Origin: Candidatus Thorarchaeota archaeon AB_25
GTDB taxonomy: Archaea > Asgardarchaeota > Thorarchaeia > Thorarchaeales > Thorarchaeaceae
Assembly (NCBI GenBank): GCA_001940705.1
Contig: MEHG01000008.1
Location: 1-40,281, forward strand
DNA: 40,281 nucleotides
Direction of reading: 5' to 3'
Of the stretch, positions 17,664 through 27,516 are shown piece by piece (position 1 is the stretch's first letter; the number at the start of each line of letters is the position of its first letter). Under the pieces are notes generated by a model that did not search any database, was not told the origin of the DNA, and saw only the letters and a list, made by a program, of their open reading frames with translations. The translations under genes and the position numbers were made by a program.

Positions 17664-18716
17664 ATGCTAAAAGATGATGGTCTTTCAAAAGCCATGGAAC
17701 TGTGTGGATTCATGATCGGAGATAGGCAAGAGTCCCGTCTGATGAGTCTGCTAAGTGTCATTCTCAAACTTCAGACCGACCCACCTATCCCCTTGGCATT
17801 TGCAGAGATCTATGAACAGATGTTGAGAGAGGATCCGGAAACTAAGCTCACCAAGGCATGGGTCCATAGGGTACTCAAATCATTAGTGGGGGCCCAACTT
17901 GTACGCGTGGAAAATCCGACCTCTCACCGCAAGAGGTACATTGCTGATGTGAACACTGTCATGGCCGGACTTGAGCAGTTAAAGAGCGAAAGGATCAGTG
18001 CACTTGAGGTTCAGAAAGGAGAGATTGACAAGACACTTTCAGACGTTAGTGATTTGGATTGTGGTGAGCTTGCTCAGCGGTTTATTAGGAGCGTCACTGG
18101 GGCTCAACAGAAAATCAGCTCACGGGTTGTTCGAGGTGTTGAGGAACTTCATAGGGTTCTCAGATACAATATGCTTGATGTGGCAAAGAAGGGAGACACA
18201 ATTCGAGTAACAGCCCTGTGGCTAGGACCTTTTGTAGAGGGTGCAATGGAGAGAACGATGAAGTTCATTGAAGCAGCACAGAGAGGCGTGGATGTTAGAT
18301 ACATGATATCTACGGATGTTTTTAGATTTGAAGATGAAGATCTTGGTGCTTCATTCAACATTGAAGAAGTGATGAAGCTCATGGGTAATCTTAATGAATT
18401 CAGAAAAAGTGGGATGAAGTTTGATATTCGTATATATGCAGGCCCTAAGACGTACAACCAAGTGAGCCTCAACAATGACAACATGGCGTTGATTATTGCG
18501 GAGGATCCGGTGACTGCCACATGGATCACTAGGGACTTCAATCCTGATCTTATTGACAACGCTGTGAAAGCCTTTGACAGGGATTGGAAGAAGTCCAAAT
18601 CATTCCTTGAGTTAACACCCAAAGACTTGCAGGCTTTTGGTGGAGAACCCGGAGGACTAATTAGTAAAATTACTAAAACAAATGGCGAGGATCAATCCGA
18701 CGTACGGGGAGAGTGA
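17664..18716 (+). CDS. TrmB/PLD-like winged-helix regulator, paralog 1
   Basis: wHTH, coiled coil, C-terminal '...TATWITRDFNPDLIDNAVKAFDRDWKKS'. Start 17664 preferred because the 17586 start abuts the TATA-like run. Confidence 0.65.
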   Translation: MLKDDGLSKAMELCGFMIGDRQESRLMSLLSVILKLQTDPPIPLAFAEIYEQMLREDPETKLTKAWVHRVLKSLVGAQLVRVENPTSHRKRYIADVNTVMAGLEQLKSERISALEVQKGEIDKTLSDVSDLDCGELAQRFIRSVTGAQQKISSRVVRGVEELHRVLRYNMLDVAKKGDTIRVTALWLGPFVEGAMERTMKFIEAAQRGVDVRYMISTDVFRFEDEDLGASFNIEEVMKLMGNLNEFRKSGMKFDIRIYAGPKTYNQVSLNNDNMALIIAEDPVTATWITRDFNPDLIDNAVKAFDRDWKKSKSFLELTPKDLQAFGGEPGGLISKITKTNGEDQSDVRGE

Positions 18717-19630
18717 GGGAAGTATCCGAATTACAGTATGAAGAAGTGCTTGAGATAATCGGTCTAGACAAGACTAGAAAGGAAATGCTTGTACTTGGAG
18801 CACTACTTAAAGTTCAAAAAGAACCTACTGAATTCATCGATTTCGAAACATTACGTGAGCAACTTGCCATAGATGAGGGATCGCGAAAGGGGAAGGATTC
18901 CCTAATCTATCGAAGTCTTTCATGGCTTGAAAAAGAGGGGTTCTTGAGAATTGACAAGAGTGGTCATAAACATGGATACAACTCATCCATAGCAATTATC
19001 GATAAAGCGTTGGAAAAAATGGTCAATAAGGCAATCAAGAGCTTGGAGAAAAATCTACAGGATATCAACTCCGATATCACCTTTCTCTCAGAGATGAACG
19101 TTGACATCATGGCATCCAGTGTAGTTGATCTTGCAGCTGGAAAAGAGAAAATCGAAAAGACAGTCTTTGCGCAGGGATGGGAGAACATTCTGAAATTATT
19201 TGATAACAAATTGTACAAGGATCTCAAAGAAGGTGATGTGGTAAGGGTCAAGTTAGAGTGGTTGTCTGGAATAGACTATCTTGAGCCTAGAAGGACAATA
19301 CAATACGAAGAGCTACTTCAAAATGGTGTTGAAATTAGAGCCCTCGATCACAACAGGGGTGAGAAGAAGCTACGGCCAGGTATGAAAAAGATGCTCGTCA
19401 ATATGCGCGACACTGGGAGTAAGGTTGGATATAGGATCCTTCCTCGAGAGGATTCAACATATCAATTCATCGGACGTAACACTGAAGGAATAGTGCTTAT
19501 AGTTTCAGAGAGCCCACTATCAGCAACATGGCTACCAAGAAGCAGTAACTCAGAATTGGTTGACAATGCGATTGACAGTTTCGATAGAGACTATAAATTG
19601 GGAATTGACCTACTAGACTATGAAGGGTGA
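18713..19630 (+). CDS. TrmB/PLD-like winged-helix regulator, paralog 2
   Basis: '...SATWLPRSSNSELVDNAIDSFDRDYKLG'; GTGA overlap with upstream gene. Confidence 0.65.
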   Translation: MREVSELQYEEVLEIIGLDKTRKEMLVLGALLKVQKEPTEFIDFETLREQLAIDEGSRKGKDSLIYRSLSWLEKEGFLRIDKSGHKHGYNSSIAIIDKALEKMVNKAIKSLEKNLQDINSDITFLSEMNVDIMASSVVDLAAGKEKIEKTVFAQGWENILKLFDNKLYKDLKEGDVVRVKLEWLSGIDYLEPRRTIQYEELLQNGVEIRALDHNRGEKKLRPGMKKMLVNMRDTGSKVGYRILPREDSTYQFIGRNTEGIVLIVSESPLSATWLPRSSNSELVDNAIDSFDRDYKLGIDLLDYEG

Positions 19631-20598
19631 GTGAAGTGTCAAACAAGGAATTCCAGAGAAGCCTTGAGAAACTAGGAATGGATATGACCTCGAGCAAGAT
19701 GCAAGTATTTCGAGCTGTTCTATTGGCAGCAGGAGGCACAGGCAAACCTACTAGATATGGCGAAATAGCAAGTAGTCTTGAATCAATAGCCAAAAAGAAA
19801 TTCACAAAGGCGTACATCTACCGACAATTGAGTGAATTGGAAGAAGCTGGGCTCATCATAATAAACACCATTACAACTCCAAGAACTTATTCTATCACAG
19901 AATCTACCATTTCGAAAACTCTCGAGTTTGAAAGACAGGAAAAAGTGTCTGAGAGCGAGGCAAAGCGACAAGACCTGACCACAAAGCTCAATCGATTAAA
20001 ACCTATCAAAAGCCAAGAACTCGCTCTCATGTTTCACAAGCAATTAGCCGGAGAGCCCTCAATTGAGGGATCACTTATGATTGAAGGAATCGAGAATGTT
20101 AGAAGTGCAATTATTCGAGAGTTTGCAGATGGGGCTAAAAAGGGGGACCATGTCAGAGTTCTCGGTCATGCAAGCACTCTGGCAGAAGGGCTCGGACCTG
20201 GGGGCGTTACCGAGTTGAGGCTGATGCAGTCTGGTTTTAGAGGAGTTAAAGTCAAGGGTCTTCTCACTCCTGTCGGGGATGATTCACTTAACTTGAATCT
20301 GATGGCAGGACATCTGACTCCGATGGTGGAGGTCTTCGAACAAGCATCGAAGACTGGCAATATCCAACTTAGATTTTCCAGCGAGCCTATTAAGACATAC
20401 AGGATGCTCACTCTCAATGAGGATAAGATGCTCCTCTACCTGACACATGCAAAGGAATCGGATATGGCGGCTCTGGTCCACAGGAAGGACAACCCTGGTC
20501 TCATTGATGATGCAATTAGAACCTTTGATGAGCTATGGGAAACTGGAATCGATGTGCTTGATATCATAAATCAGATGTTACAGAAGCAAGATTCCTAA
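19627..20598 (+). CDS. TrmB/PLD-like winged-helix regulator, paralog 3
   Basis: '...DMAALVHRKDNPGLIDDAIRTFDELWETG'; overlaps the preceding gene by 4 nt. Confidence 0.65.
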   Translation: MSEVSNKEFQRSLEKLGMDMTSSKMQVFRAVLLAAGGTGKPTRYGEIASSLESIAKKKFTKAYIYRQLSELEEAGLIIINTITTPRTYSITESTISKTLEFERQEKVSESEAKRQDLTTKLNRLKPIKSQELALMFHKQLAGEPSIEGSLMIEGIENVRSAIIREFADGAKKGDHVRVLGHASTLAEGLGPGGVTELRLMQSGFRGVKVKGLLTPVGDDSLNLNLMAGHLTPMVEVFEQASKTGNIQLRFSSEPIKTYRMLTLNEDKMLLYLTHAKESDMAALVHRKDNPGLIDDAIRTFDELWETGIDVLDIINQMLQKQDS

Positions 20599-21668
20599 GA
20601 CTCTGAAACCCATGCCTTACTCTTCGAGAGGGTCAGGAAAATATCATCACAGACGGCCTGAAAGTCCTCATAGAGACCATATTCACCGCCAGCAGCATAC
20701 GGATGGCCACCGCCATTGAACATCTTGGCAGCCGCGTTGCACAACACCCCATCCCTACCTCTTCTGAAACCAAGCATCCCACCTTGGCTGAGTGAGAGTA
20801 AGAGGTCTGCAACCTTCAGCTCAGGATCAATTGAGTTTAGGTTTTCTTGATTCGAGGCAAAAGTACCTATGTCCGTTGAAGTTAAGCCACTGGGAATTTC
20901 AACCACACGCACCAGTTTTCCATGGATGACTTGGTCACTATGACCGGCTAGAGCCTTTCTCATCTTCTTTGTCTTCTCTTTCCTATAATGCTCAACTCGT
21001 TTGTTCAGAAGAGAGTCCTTGAATCTGTGTGCATCATTATCCCACACCCCACTCATTCCACTCTCAGCCAGTTTGGTAAGAACTGGGTGTAAGGAATCGG
21101 TCACGTCTACTTTCTTATCGATTGCTCCGAAACGAATGACACTGACTGCATCTGTGAGTGCTGTGGCAGCTTCAATCTCTCGAAGATTGAAATCAGTGTC
21201 GTGGGCAATCTTGGCCAGTTCAGTGGATATATCATCTCTTGGCAGTAGGACCTTGTGAGTAATTTCAGCTGCGCAAAATTCGTGATTGACTTTCAGTACA
21301 GGTTTGTTCCCAAGAGAGAGAATCATTTTGATTGCATTGTCTGACCATTGATGATGGTCCAACCACACAATGCGACAACCCTGTGAGATTGCTTTGGTCA
21401 GTCCTTTTTGCACAATATCAATGATGGTGTCATCCATCCCAAGATCTGTGATGATTATGAGTGTGTCTCGTTTTTTTGCGATAGCAGAGAACACCTGCTC
21501 AAATGAACCATAATCAGTGAGAATTGCCTTGAAGTCGAGATTCTTTGTTTTTGCATATCTCCATACAATAGCGGCAGATGCAAGTCCATCTACATCCTTA
21601 TCATGAGAGATAGAAAGAAGAGATGTAATCTTCTTAGCATTTGGCTCGCTTTTTCGTTCTTCAGGCAT
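20595..21668 (-). CDS. DHH-family phosphoesterase (RecJ/NrnA-like)
   Basis: 'SISHDKDVDGLASAAIVWRYAK', 'ITDLGMDD', 'VWLDHHQWSD', 'NGGGHPYAAGGEYG'. Confidence 0.85.
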   Translation of the reverse strand: MPEERKSEPNAKKITSLLSISHDKDVDGLASAAIVWRYAKTKNLDFKAILTDYGSFEQVFSAIAKKRDTLIIITDLGMDDTIIDIVQKGLTKAISQGCRIVWLDHHQWSDNAIKMILSLGNKPVLKVNHEFCAAEITHKVLLPRDDISTELAKIAHDTDFNLREIEAATALTDAVSVIRFGAIDKKVDVTDSLHPVLTKLAESGMSGVWDNDAHRFKDSLLNKRVEHYRKEKTKKMRKALAGHSDQVIHGKLVRVVEIPSGLTSTDIGTFASNQENLNSIDPELKVADLLLSLSQGGMLGFRRGRDGVLCNAAAKMFNGGGHPYAAGGEYGLYEDFQAVCDDIFLTLSKSKAWVSES

Positions 21669-21792
21669 TTACGCTCATCGCACGAGTTGAAAGAGTGCTT
21701 ATTTTATCTTCCCGTAGAGCATCCCGACTAATATAGGAAAATTCGAAAGTGTTTTGTGATGCCTTACTGGCTGTTTATTTGAGAGGGATAGA

Positions 21793-23643
21793 ATGAGCAA
21801 ATCCAAGCGTGACACTATCATGAGTGGTAATGAAGCCATAGCCAGAGGTGCGCTAGAGGAAGGCGTTGGGTTCTGTGCATCCTATCCTGGAACCCCATCG
21901 ACTGAGATTACTACAAGTCACTTCAAAGTTGCTGAAGAATACGATATCCATGTCGAGTGGTCAGCGAATGAGAAGGTGGCTATGGAAGCTGCAGCTGCTG
22001 CAAGTTGGGTGGGCATTCCAGCCCTTTGTTCAATGAAGTCACTAGGCTTGAATGTTGCTTCAGACTTTCTACTAAACCTGAATCTCTCAGGCTCAGGAAA
22101 GGGGGGCCTCGTGATTGTCGTCTGCGATGACCCAAGGGGCCACAGTTCTAGTAACGAGCAAGATTCCAGGTTTTATGCAAAGGCGGCAAAGATTCCTTTG
22201 TTTGAACCATCAACCTACCAAGAGGCAAAAGATGTCACGAAAGCAGCCTTCAAACTCTCTCAGAAGTATGAGGTCCCAGTTCTCGTTCGAAGTACAACTA
22301 GGTTGTCACACTCTAGGGGATTGGTCCAAACTGACAAGGTCTCAACAAAGACAAAGAAGGCCCATGCTCTGCCAGAGCGACTCTACAACGTGCCTTCACC
22401 GCATCTAAGGCATAGAGACCTCTTAGAGAAGATGGAAAAAGTAACAAAGGAGTTTGAAGAGTCCCCATTCAATGTTAGCACAAACGTCAATGACATGAGC
22501 CTATTAGTCATTTCAAGTGGCATAAGTTCCTTGTACACTCAAGAAGCAATTCAGACCCTCCAGTCTGACAAGATTGGTCACCTGAATGTAGTCACAACTT
22601 ATCCGTTGCCTAAGAAGGCAATATCCGATCTCCTCCAAAGGGTTGACCGTATTCTATTCGTTGAGGAGAATGATCCATTCCTTGAGGATGCAATCAGGTC
22701 TCTTTCCGCGGATTTCGAGGATACTCCACATTTCTATGGAAAAAGGACAGGGCATATTCCAACCTATGGTGAAATGAATACAGATGTAGTTTTGACCACT
22801 TTGGCTAAGCTGACAGGACAAGAGGAATCAATGAAGAAAGAAGACCGCTCGTCGGATCTACTTATCGACAGACCACTCACGTTCTGCGCAGGATGTACTC
22901 ATCGTAACTTCTACTGGGCAATACGCACCGTGAAGAAACGGCTGGGCGGAAAGCTAGTAGTTGCTGGAGATATCGGGTGCTATTCTCTCGGGGTGTTCTA
23001 TGATGAGGCGATGGACACAATGCAAGCTATGGGCTCTGGCATCGGTGTTGGTAGTGGGTTAGGACAACTCCAACGGTTTGGGTTTGAATCTAAGGTGGTA
23101 TCAGTAGCAGGAGACTCGACCTTCTTCCATGCATGCTTACCTGGACTCATCAATGCAAGACACAAGAACGCAGATTTGACCCTCGTCATACTAGATAATG
23201 CCACAACAGCCATGACTGGCTTTCAGGTACATCCAGGTTCGAGTAATCAGGAGGATAGTCTGAGAAGAGTTCAGATTGAAAGCTTGGTCAAGGCAGTAGA
23301 ACCAGATTTCTTCTCTACTGGAGATGCAACAGATATCAAAACCCTCACTAATCTGCTCCACTCAACGGTGCAAGAAGAGGGGCTGAAGGTCCTATTGTTA
23401 GATAGTGTGTGTAGACTTGAGGAGGTCAAGAGGAAGCCAGGATTTGTTGGTGCAACTCCTGTAAAGATAGACGAGGGTCTCTGCAAGGGAGAGAAATGCA
23501 TGATATGTGCCCGTGACTTTGGTTGTCCGGCTCTTAGCTGGGATGCTGAGACCCACTATCCTGTTGTCTTGGACCATGTTTGCGTGCAGTGTGGCGCATG
23601 CATTGCTGTGTGTCCTCACAATGCCATTGTGGAGGGTGAGTGA
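21793..23643 (+). CDS. iorA: Indolepyruvate ferredoxin oxidoreductase, alpha subunit
   Basis: 'MSGNEAIARGALEEGVGFCASYPGTPSTEI', 'FCAGCTHRNFYWAI', 'AGDIGCYSLG', C-terminal ferredoxin 'CVQCGACIAVCP'. Confidence 0.9.
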   Translation: MSKSKRDTIMSGNEAIARGALEEGVGFCASYPGTPSTEITTSHFKVAEEYDIHVEWSANEKVAMEAAAAASWVGIPALCSMKSLGLNVASDFLLNLNLSGSGKGGLVIVVCDDPRGHSSSNEQDSRFYAKAAKIPLFEPSTYQEAKDVTKAAFKLSQKYEVPVLVRSTTRLSHSRGLVQTDKVSTKTKKAHALPERLYNVPSPHLRHRDLLEKMEKVTKEFEESPFNVSTNVNDMSLLVISSGISSLYTQEAIQTLQSDKIGHLNVVTTYPLPKKAISDLLQRVDRILFVEENDPFLEDAIRSLSADFEDTPHFYGKRTGHIPTYGEMNTDVVLTTLAKLTGQEESMKKEDRSSDLLIDRPLTFCAGCTHRNFYWAIRTVKKRLGGKLVVAGDIGCYSLGVFYDEAMDTMQAMGSGIGVGSGLGQLQRFGFESKVVSVAGDSTFFHACLPGLINARHKNADLTLVILDNATTAMTGFQVHPGSSNQEDSLRRVQIESLVKAVEPDFFSTGDATDIKTLTNLLHSTVQEEGLKVLLLDSVCRLEEVKRKPGFVGATPVKIDEGLCKGEKCMICARDFGCPALSWDAETHYPVVLDHVCVQCGACIAVCPHNAIVEGE

Positions 23644-23644
23644 A

Positions 23645-24232
23645 GTGAGAGACCCATATTCCATTTTAGTCGCAGGCGTTGGAGGACAAGGCAACCTCGT
23701 CTGTGGCAGGATTATCGCAGAAGCCACGATGAAACAGGGTCTTCGACCAGTCGTGGGAGACACCTTTGGTGCATCACGCAGAGGTGGTAGCGTGGTGACT
23801 CATATCAGAATTGGAAAACAGGACTGGGGACCGCTAATACCCAAAGGGGAGATTGATGTCCTACTTGGGTTTGAGCCAGTCGAGGCGCTCCGCGCAGCCA
23901 CGAGATATGCAGGCGATAGGACCGTTTCCATTGTTAGTATGATGTCTGTGCCACCCTCAAATGTAACATCAGGAGACCTAAGCTATCCAGAGATCAACGA
24001 TATCAAGCGGGAACTGGAATCTATCTGTAAGAAGGTGTACATGCTAGATACAGAACCAGTCTTGAAGCGGCTGGGTTCTACACGCGTTCTGAACTCATAC
24101 ATGATTGGTGCAGTCTCTTCAATAGAAGATAGCCCTCTTGACTCAAAGAACTTACAGGAAGCAATATTGAATATCCTCAACTCTGAGAAAGACTTGGTAG
24201 CGTTCAATGAAGGTGCAAAAGCTCTACATTGA
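23645..24232 (+). CDS. iorB: Indolepyruvate ferredoxin oxidoreductase, beta subunit
   Basis: 'SILVAGVGGQGNLVCGRIIAEATMKQGL', 'FGASRRGGSVVTHIRIG'. GTG at 23645 is preferred over the 23507 start inside iorA. Confidence 0.9.
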   Translation: MRDPYSILVAGVGGQGNLVCGRIIAEATMKQGLRPVVGDTFGASRRGGSVVTHIRIGKQDWGPLIPKGEIDVLLGFEPVEALRAATRYAGDRTVSIVSMMSVPPSNVTSGDLSYPEINDIKRELESICKKVYMLDTEPVLKRLGSTRVLNSYMIGAVSSIEDSPLDSKNLQEAILNILNSEKDLVAFNEGAKALH

Positions 24233-26533
24233 CGACTTCTTCTCATCTTGGTGCTTGCGAGCTTCTCGCCACATGACCTCAGCCAGCACCGTAAACATAT
24301 CCGCTACACCCTCACCAGTCTTTGCTGATGACTCCATGTAGAGAAATCCGTTGTCCTCAGACCAGCGCTTTGCCTCATCAGATGGTACTGCACGATCCGG
24401 TAGGTCAGTCTTGTTACCCACACAGATTATGGGCACTCTGCCACCAATGGACTCATCAGCCTCTTGGACCCACTTGGCTAGCTCGGTGAAGGAACGGCGT
24501 CGTGTCACGTCGAAAACCAGTATGATTCCAGCAGCTCCAGAATAGTACATCTTACGCACCGCCTTGAATCGTGCTTGTCCGGCAACGTCCCACGCCTGCA
24601 GTTTGATTCCAGTTGCATATTCCTTCTCTGGCGCGGAGATGTGTGCTAATTTGACAGCGAACTGACTTCCAATGGTAGTCTTGTAGTCCCGCTCGAAAAC
24701 ACCGGTGACGTAACGGTTCACGAGAGTTGTCTTTCCGACAGCACCCTCTCCGATCACCATTGTCTTAAACAGGAACTGGTAAGAGTCTGGAGCAGTTCCA
24801 GGTTGTGGAGCCTTTGGTCGCCTTTGTTTTATCTCTGAAACAAGCTGGCTCTCAGTGTCAGAAATAACAGCAGTCATTACGGTCTCTTCAGGAGTCGGTT
24901 CAGCTGCGAGTGCCTCAATATCATCAATCTCTACCGATTTTGCACCGGTCTCCTCAGCACCAAAGAGTTGGTCGAGAAGGGCCTCCGCAGCTTTTAGTGA
25001 CTCAGAACCATCATCAGACATTGTTGTCTGCAGAATCTCGGCAGCTTTGTCTTTGGCTTCCGCATCTACAAACCCAGTGCCAACTACGGATCCAAATGGC
25101 GATTCTTCTACTACCTCTGGAGGTTCATAGATCGCTGTCGGTTCTACGGGAACAGGAGCCACTGCTGCAGGAGCAGCCACTGCTGCACCCTTCTCAACAA
25201 GGACAGCTGTTTCAGGTGTTGTTACCTGTCGGACCTTACCACTGGCATCAGTCCACATCAGGACTATAGGTCGTACAATCACAGTTCCTTCTTCTTTTGG
25301 TGTCAATTGAACTTCCATACACTTGCTCTCTCCTGGAGCAAGATCAAAACGAAGTTGTTGGGGCTCGACATCCATGTGATCCTTTGGGAACCAGTAGATC
25401 TTACCAGACACACCATTGACTGGTTCGTCACTCACATTGTACACAGTGATCTTTCCTCTGAGTTCTGCACCTGTCTTTGTTTCAGAGCTCACTTCGAAAG
25501 TTGGAATAATCGTGTAGAGACCCTCAATGACCGTCAATGGACCATCGGAAATACCCACTTGAATCTCTTTTCGACCGTCGCCTCCAGCATCGCCAACATT
25601 GATGGCGAGTATCTTCTTCCCAATGTCGACTGAGGCTAACTGGTTGAGGTCAGCCATATGAAGGCTGTAAAAGTTGATCTTGAAATCAGAAGTAGCCACA
25701 ACGATCTCATCTTGGTGATCGGCGTTGAGCTCTTCTATCCGAATTGATAGTGCGTTCACGTCCTCAAGTTTTGAAAATAGGTCTAGCTTGCTCTCTTCAT
25801 TTCTATACACGCGAACCGAGCCGTCATGAGTGACAACACCAAGTTCCATCTTCCTGTCACCAAGCACGTCACCTGCAGCCACAGAAATGACTGGACTGGG
25901 CAGCTGAATGACCTCTATCTGGTCAACAGAATGGTCTCGTACTTTGAATATCCTAAGAGTGCGGTCTCTGCTTCCTGTGACAATCTCTTCGATTTCATCG
26001 CCAATCACGTCACAGGTACCAATGGTAATGGGCATGTCATCGAGCTGATGGTTCACAAACTGTGTGAGGTTATTTGCGGTGTCCATCTGGAGGATTCTCA
26101 ACGTTGAATCACTACCACCAGCTAGAATCTCGTTCTTCTCGTCACCAGTCACATCAGTGACATAGACTGAAGTGACAAAACGATCAACTGGAAATTCAGC
26201 TAGGAGTTCGAGCTGGCCACTAGGGGCATAGCGGAAGACTTGGACTGTTCCAGCTTCACCCGGATTCTCACTACTTCCTATTGAACGACCAATGACAAGC
26301 TCCATTTGTCCATCATTGTTTGCGTCAGCAATCCTAATGGAGAGTATACTCCCTCCGACATCATGCTGTGCAAGAAAAGCAATCTCGCTCTTGTTGGCAT
26401 CATACAGGCGAAGAACGCCATCACGACCGCCAGTACACAGCTCTGCTGTGCCACTACCGGTGACATCTCCTACTGCAATAGCGCTAGTGCTCTGGTCATC
26501 TTCTATCTCGAACAGAACTTTCGGTGAATCCAA
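24224..26533 (-). CDS. FG-GAP/VCBS-type beta-propeller, Ig-like domain, and Ras/Rab-like small GTPase fusion
   Basis: Repeats such as 'VGDVTGSGTAELCTGGRDGVLRLYD' and 'ITDVTGDEKNEILAGGSDSTLRI'-type units, a beta-sandwich segment, then GTPase motifs 'GEGAVGKTTLV', 'WDVAGQARF', 'GNKTDLP', 'SSAKTGEG'. Confidence 0.9.
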   Translation of the reverse strand: MDSPKVLFEIEDDQSTSAIAVGDVTGSGTAELCTGGRDGVLRLYDANKSEIAFLAQHDVGGSILSIRIADANNDGQMELVIGRSIGSSENPGEAGTVQVFRYAPSGQLELLAEFPVDRFVTSVYVTDVTGDEKNEILAGGSDSTLRILQMDTANNLTQFVNHQLDDMPITIGTCDVIGDEIEEIVTGSRDRTLRIFKVRDHSVDQIEVIQLPSPVISVAAGDVLGDRKMELGVVTHDGSVRVYRNEESKLDLFSKLEDVNALSIRIEELNADHQDEIVVATSDFKINFYSLHMADLNQLASVDIGKKILAINVGDAGGDGRKEIQVGISDGPLTVIEGLYTIIPTFEVSSETKTGAELRGKITVYNVSDEPVNGVSGKIYWFPKDHMDVEPQQLRFDLAPGESKCMEVQLTPKEEGTVIVRPIVLMWTDASGKVRQVTTPETAVLVEKGAAVAAPAAVAPVPVEPTAIYEPPEVVEESPFGSVVGTGFVDAEAKDKAAEILQTTMSDDGSESLKAAEALLDQLFGAEETGAKSVEIDDIEALAAEPTPEETVMTAVISDTESQLVSEIKQRRPKAPQPGTAPDSYQFLFKTMVIGEGAVGKTTLVNRYVTGVFERDYKTTIGSQFAVKLAHISAPEKEYATGIKLQAWDVAGQARFKAVRKMYYSGAAGIILVFDVTRRRSFTELAKWVQEADESIGGRVPIICVGNKTDLPDRAVPSDEAKRWSEDNGFLYMESSAKTGEGVADMFTVLAEVMWREARKHQDEKKSSM

Positions 26534-26718
26534 GTCAGCAACCTTCCTGTTGATAATGGCGTCTATGGCATTATCTACTATTTACACGTGCCTAGTACAG
26601 ATATTGAATGCATCTAGTGCCTTTTTTTACTTTGCTGGGTTGACCTCCCCCCTAGTTTCTTGTGTCAACAGCATAGCATTTAACAGATTGAGCGATTCCA
26701 GTTATCTTGGTAGCAACA

Positions 26719-27516
26719 ATGCCCAAACTCTCAGTTCGAAATCTCTCAAAATCTTACCCAAATGGGGACAATGAGGTAGTAGAGGTGCTCGATAACATCT
26801 CATTTGATGTTCATGAGGGAGAACTTCTTGCCATAGTAGGACCCAGTGGATGCGGAAAAACAACTTTGTTAAAAATCATCGCCGGATTATTAGAGCCAGA
26901 TGAAGGACAGGTCGTCATAGATGGCGAAGAGGTTCAACCAGGCCACAATCGTGTGGGGTACATCTTTCAACAGGAGTCATTGTTTCCTTGGAGGTCAGTC
27001 CGACGGAATATCCAGTTTGGACTTGAGGTGGCAAATATCAACTCTTCAGAGATGAAGGCGCGAGTGGATGAGATCATCGAAATTGTAGGAATGGAGGGTC
27101 TCGAAGACAACTATCCCCACGAGATATCAGGGGGACAGGCGAGAAAGACAGAGATGGCTCGCAGTCTAGTGGTTTCTCCAGACATTCTGGTTGCTGATGA
27201 AGCATTATCCAATCTTGATGCGCAGACCAGGAATCACCTACAGGAAGAGATTCTTCGCATTCAAGAAAAAACAGGATCCACGATTCTCTTTGTGTCGCAT
27301 AATGTGGATGAAGCTGTCTTCATGTCTGAGAGGATTCTGATTATGAGCAATATTCCTGCAAAGATAATTGCAGAGTATGAGGTTGATGTACCAAAGCCAA
27401 GGATTAGGACATCACCGGAGTGCCTATTATATCGAAGTGATATCTTGGACGTTCTCAAGGTGGAACAGGAGAAAGCCATGAGTCAGTCTAGACAGAAACA
27501 ATCTGTCTCCATTTGA
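26719..27516 (+). CDS. ABC transporter ATPase (SsuB/TauB-like)
   Basis: Walker A 'GPSGCGKTTLLKIIAGL', 'GYIFQQESLFPWRSV', 'ISGGQARKTEMARSL', 'ILVADEALSNLDAQTR'. Confidence 0.9.
   Translation: MPKLSVRNLSKSYPNGDNEVVEVLDNISFDVHEGELLAIVGPSGCGKTTLLKIIAGLLEPDEGQVVIDGEEVQPGHNRVGYIFQQESLFPWRSVRRNIQFGLEVANINSSEMKARVDEIIEIVGMEGLEDNYPHEISGGQARKTEMARSLVVSPDILVADEALSNLDAQTRNHLQEEILRIQEKTGSTILFVSHNVDEAVFMSERILIMSNIPAKIIAEYEVDVPKPRIRTSPECLLYRSDILDVLKVEQEKAMSQSRQKQSVSI

Noticed and set aside
23507-23644. Upstream extension of the IorB ORF beginning inside iorA
   Set aside because: Residues before VRDPYS are a frame-shifted read of iorA's ferredoxin domain; GTG at 23645 fits the IorB family start.
24224-26533. 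Calling the propeller-GTPase protein a true BBSome or COPI homolog
   Set aside because: Similarity is architectural only as read here; FG-GAP propellers are widespread, so homology needs structural comparison.
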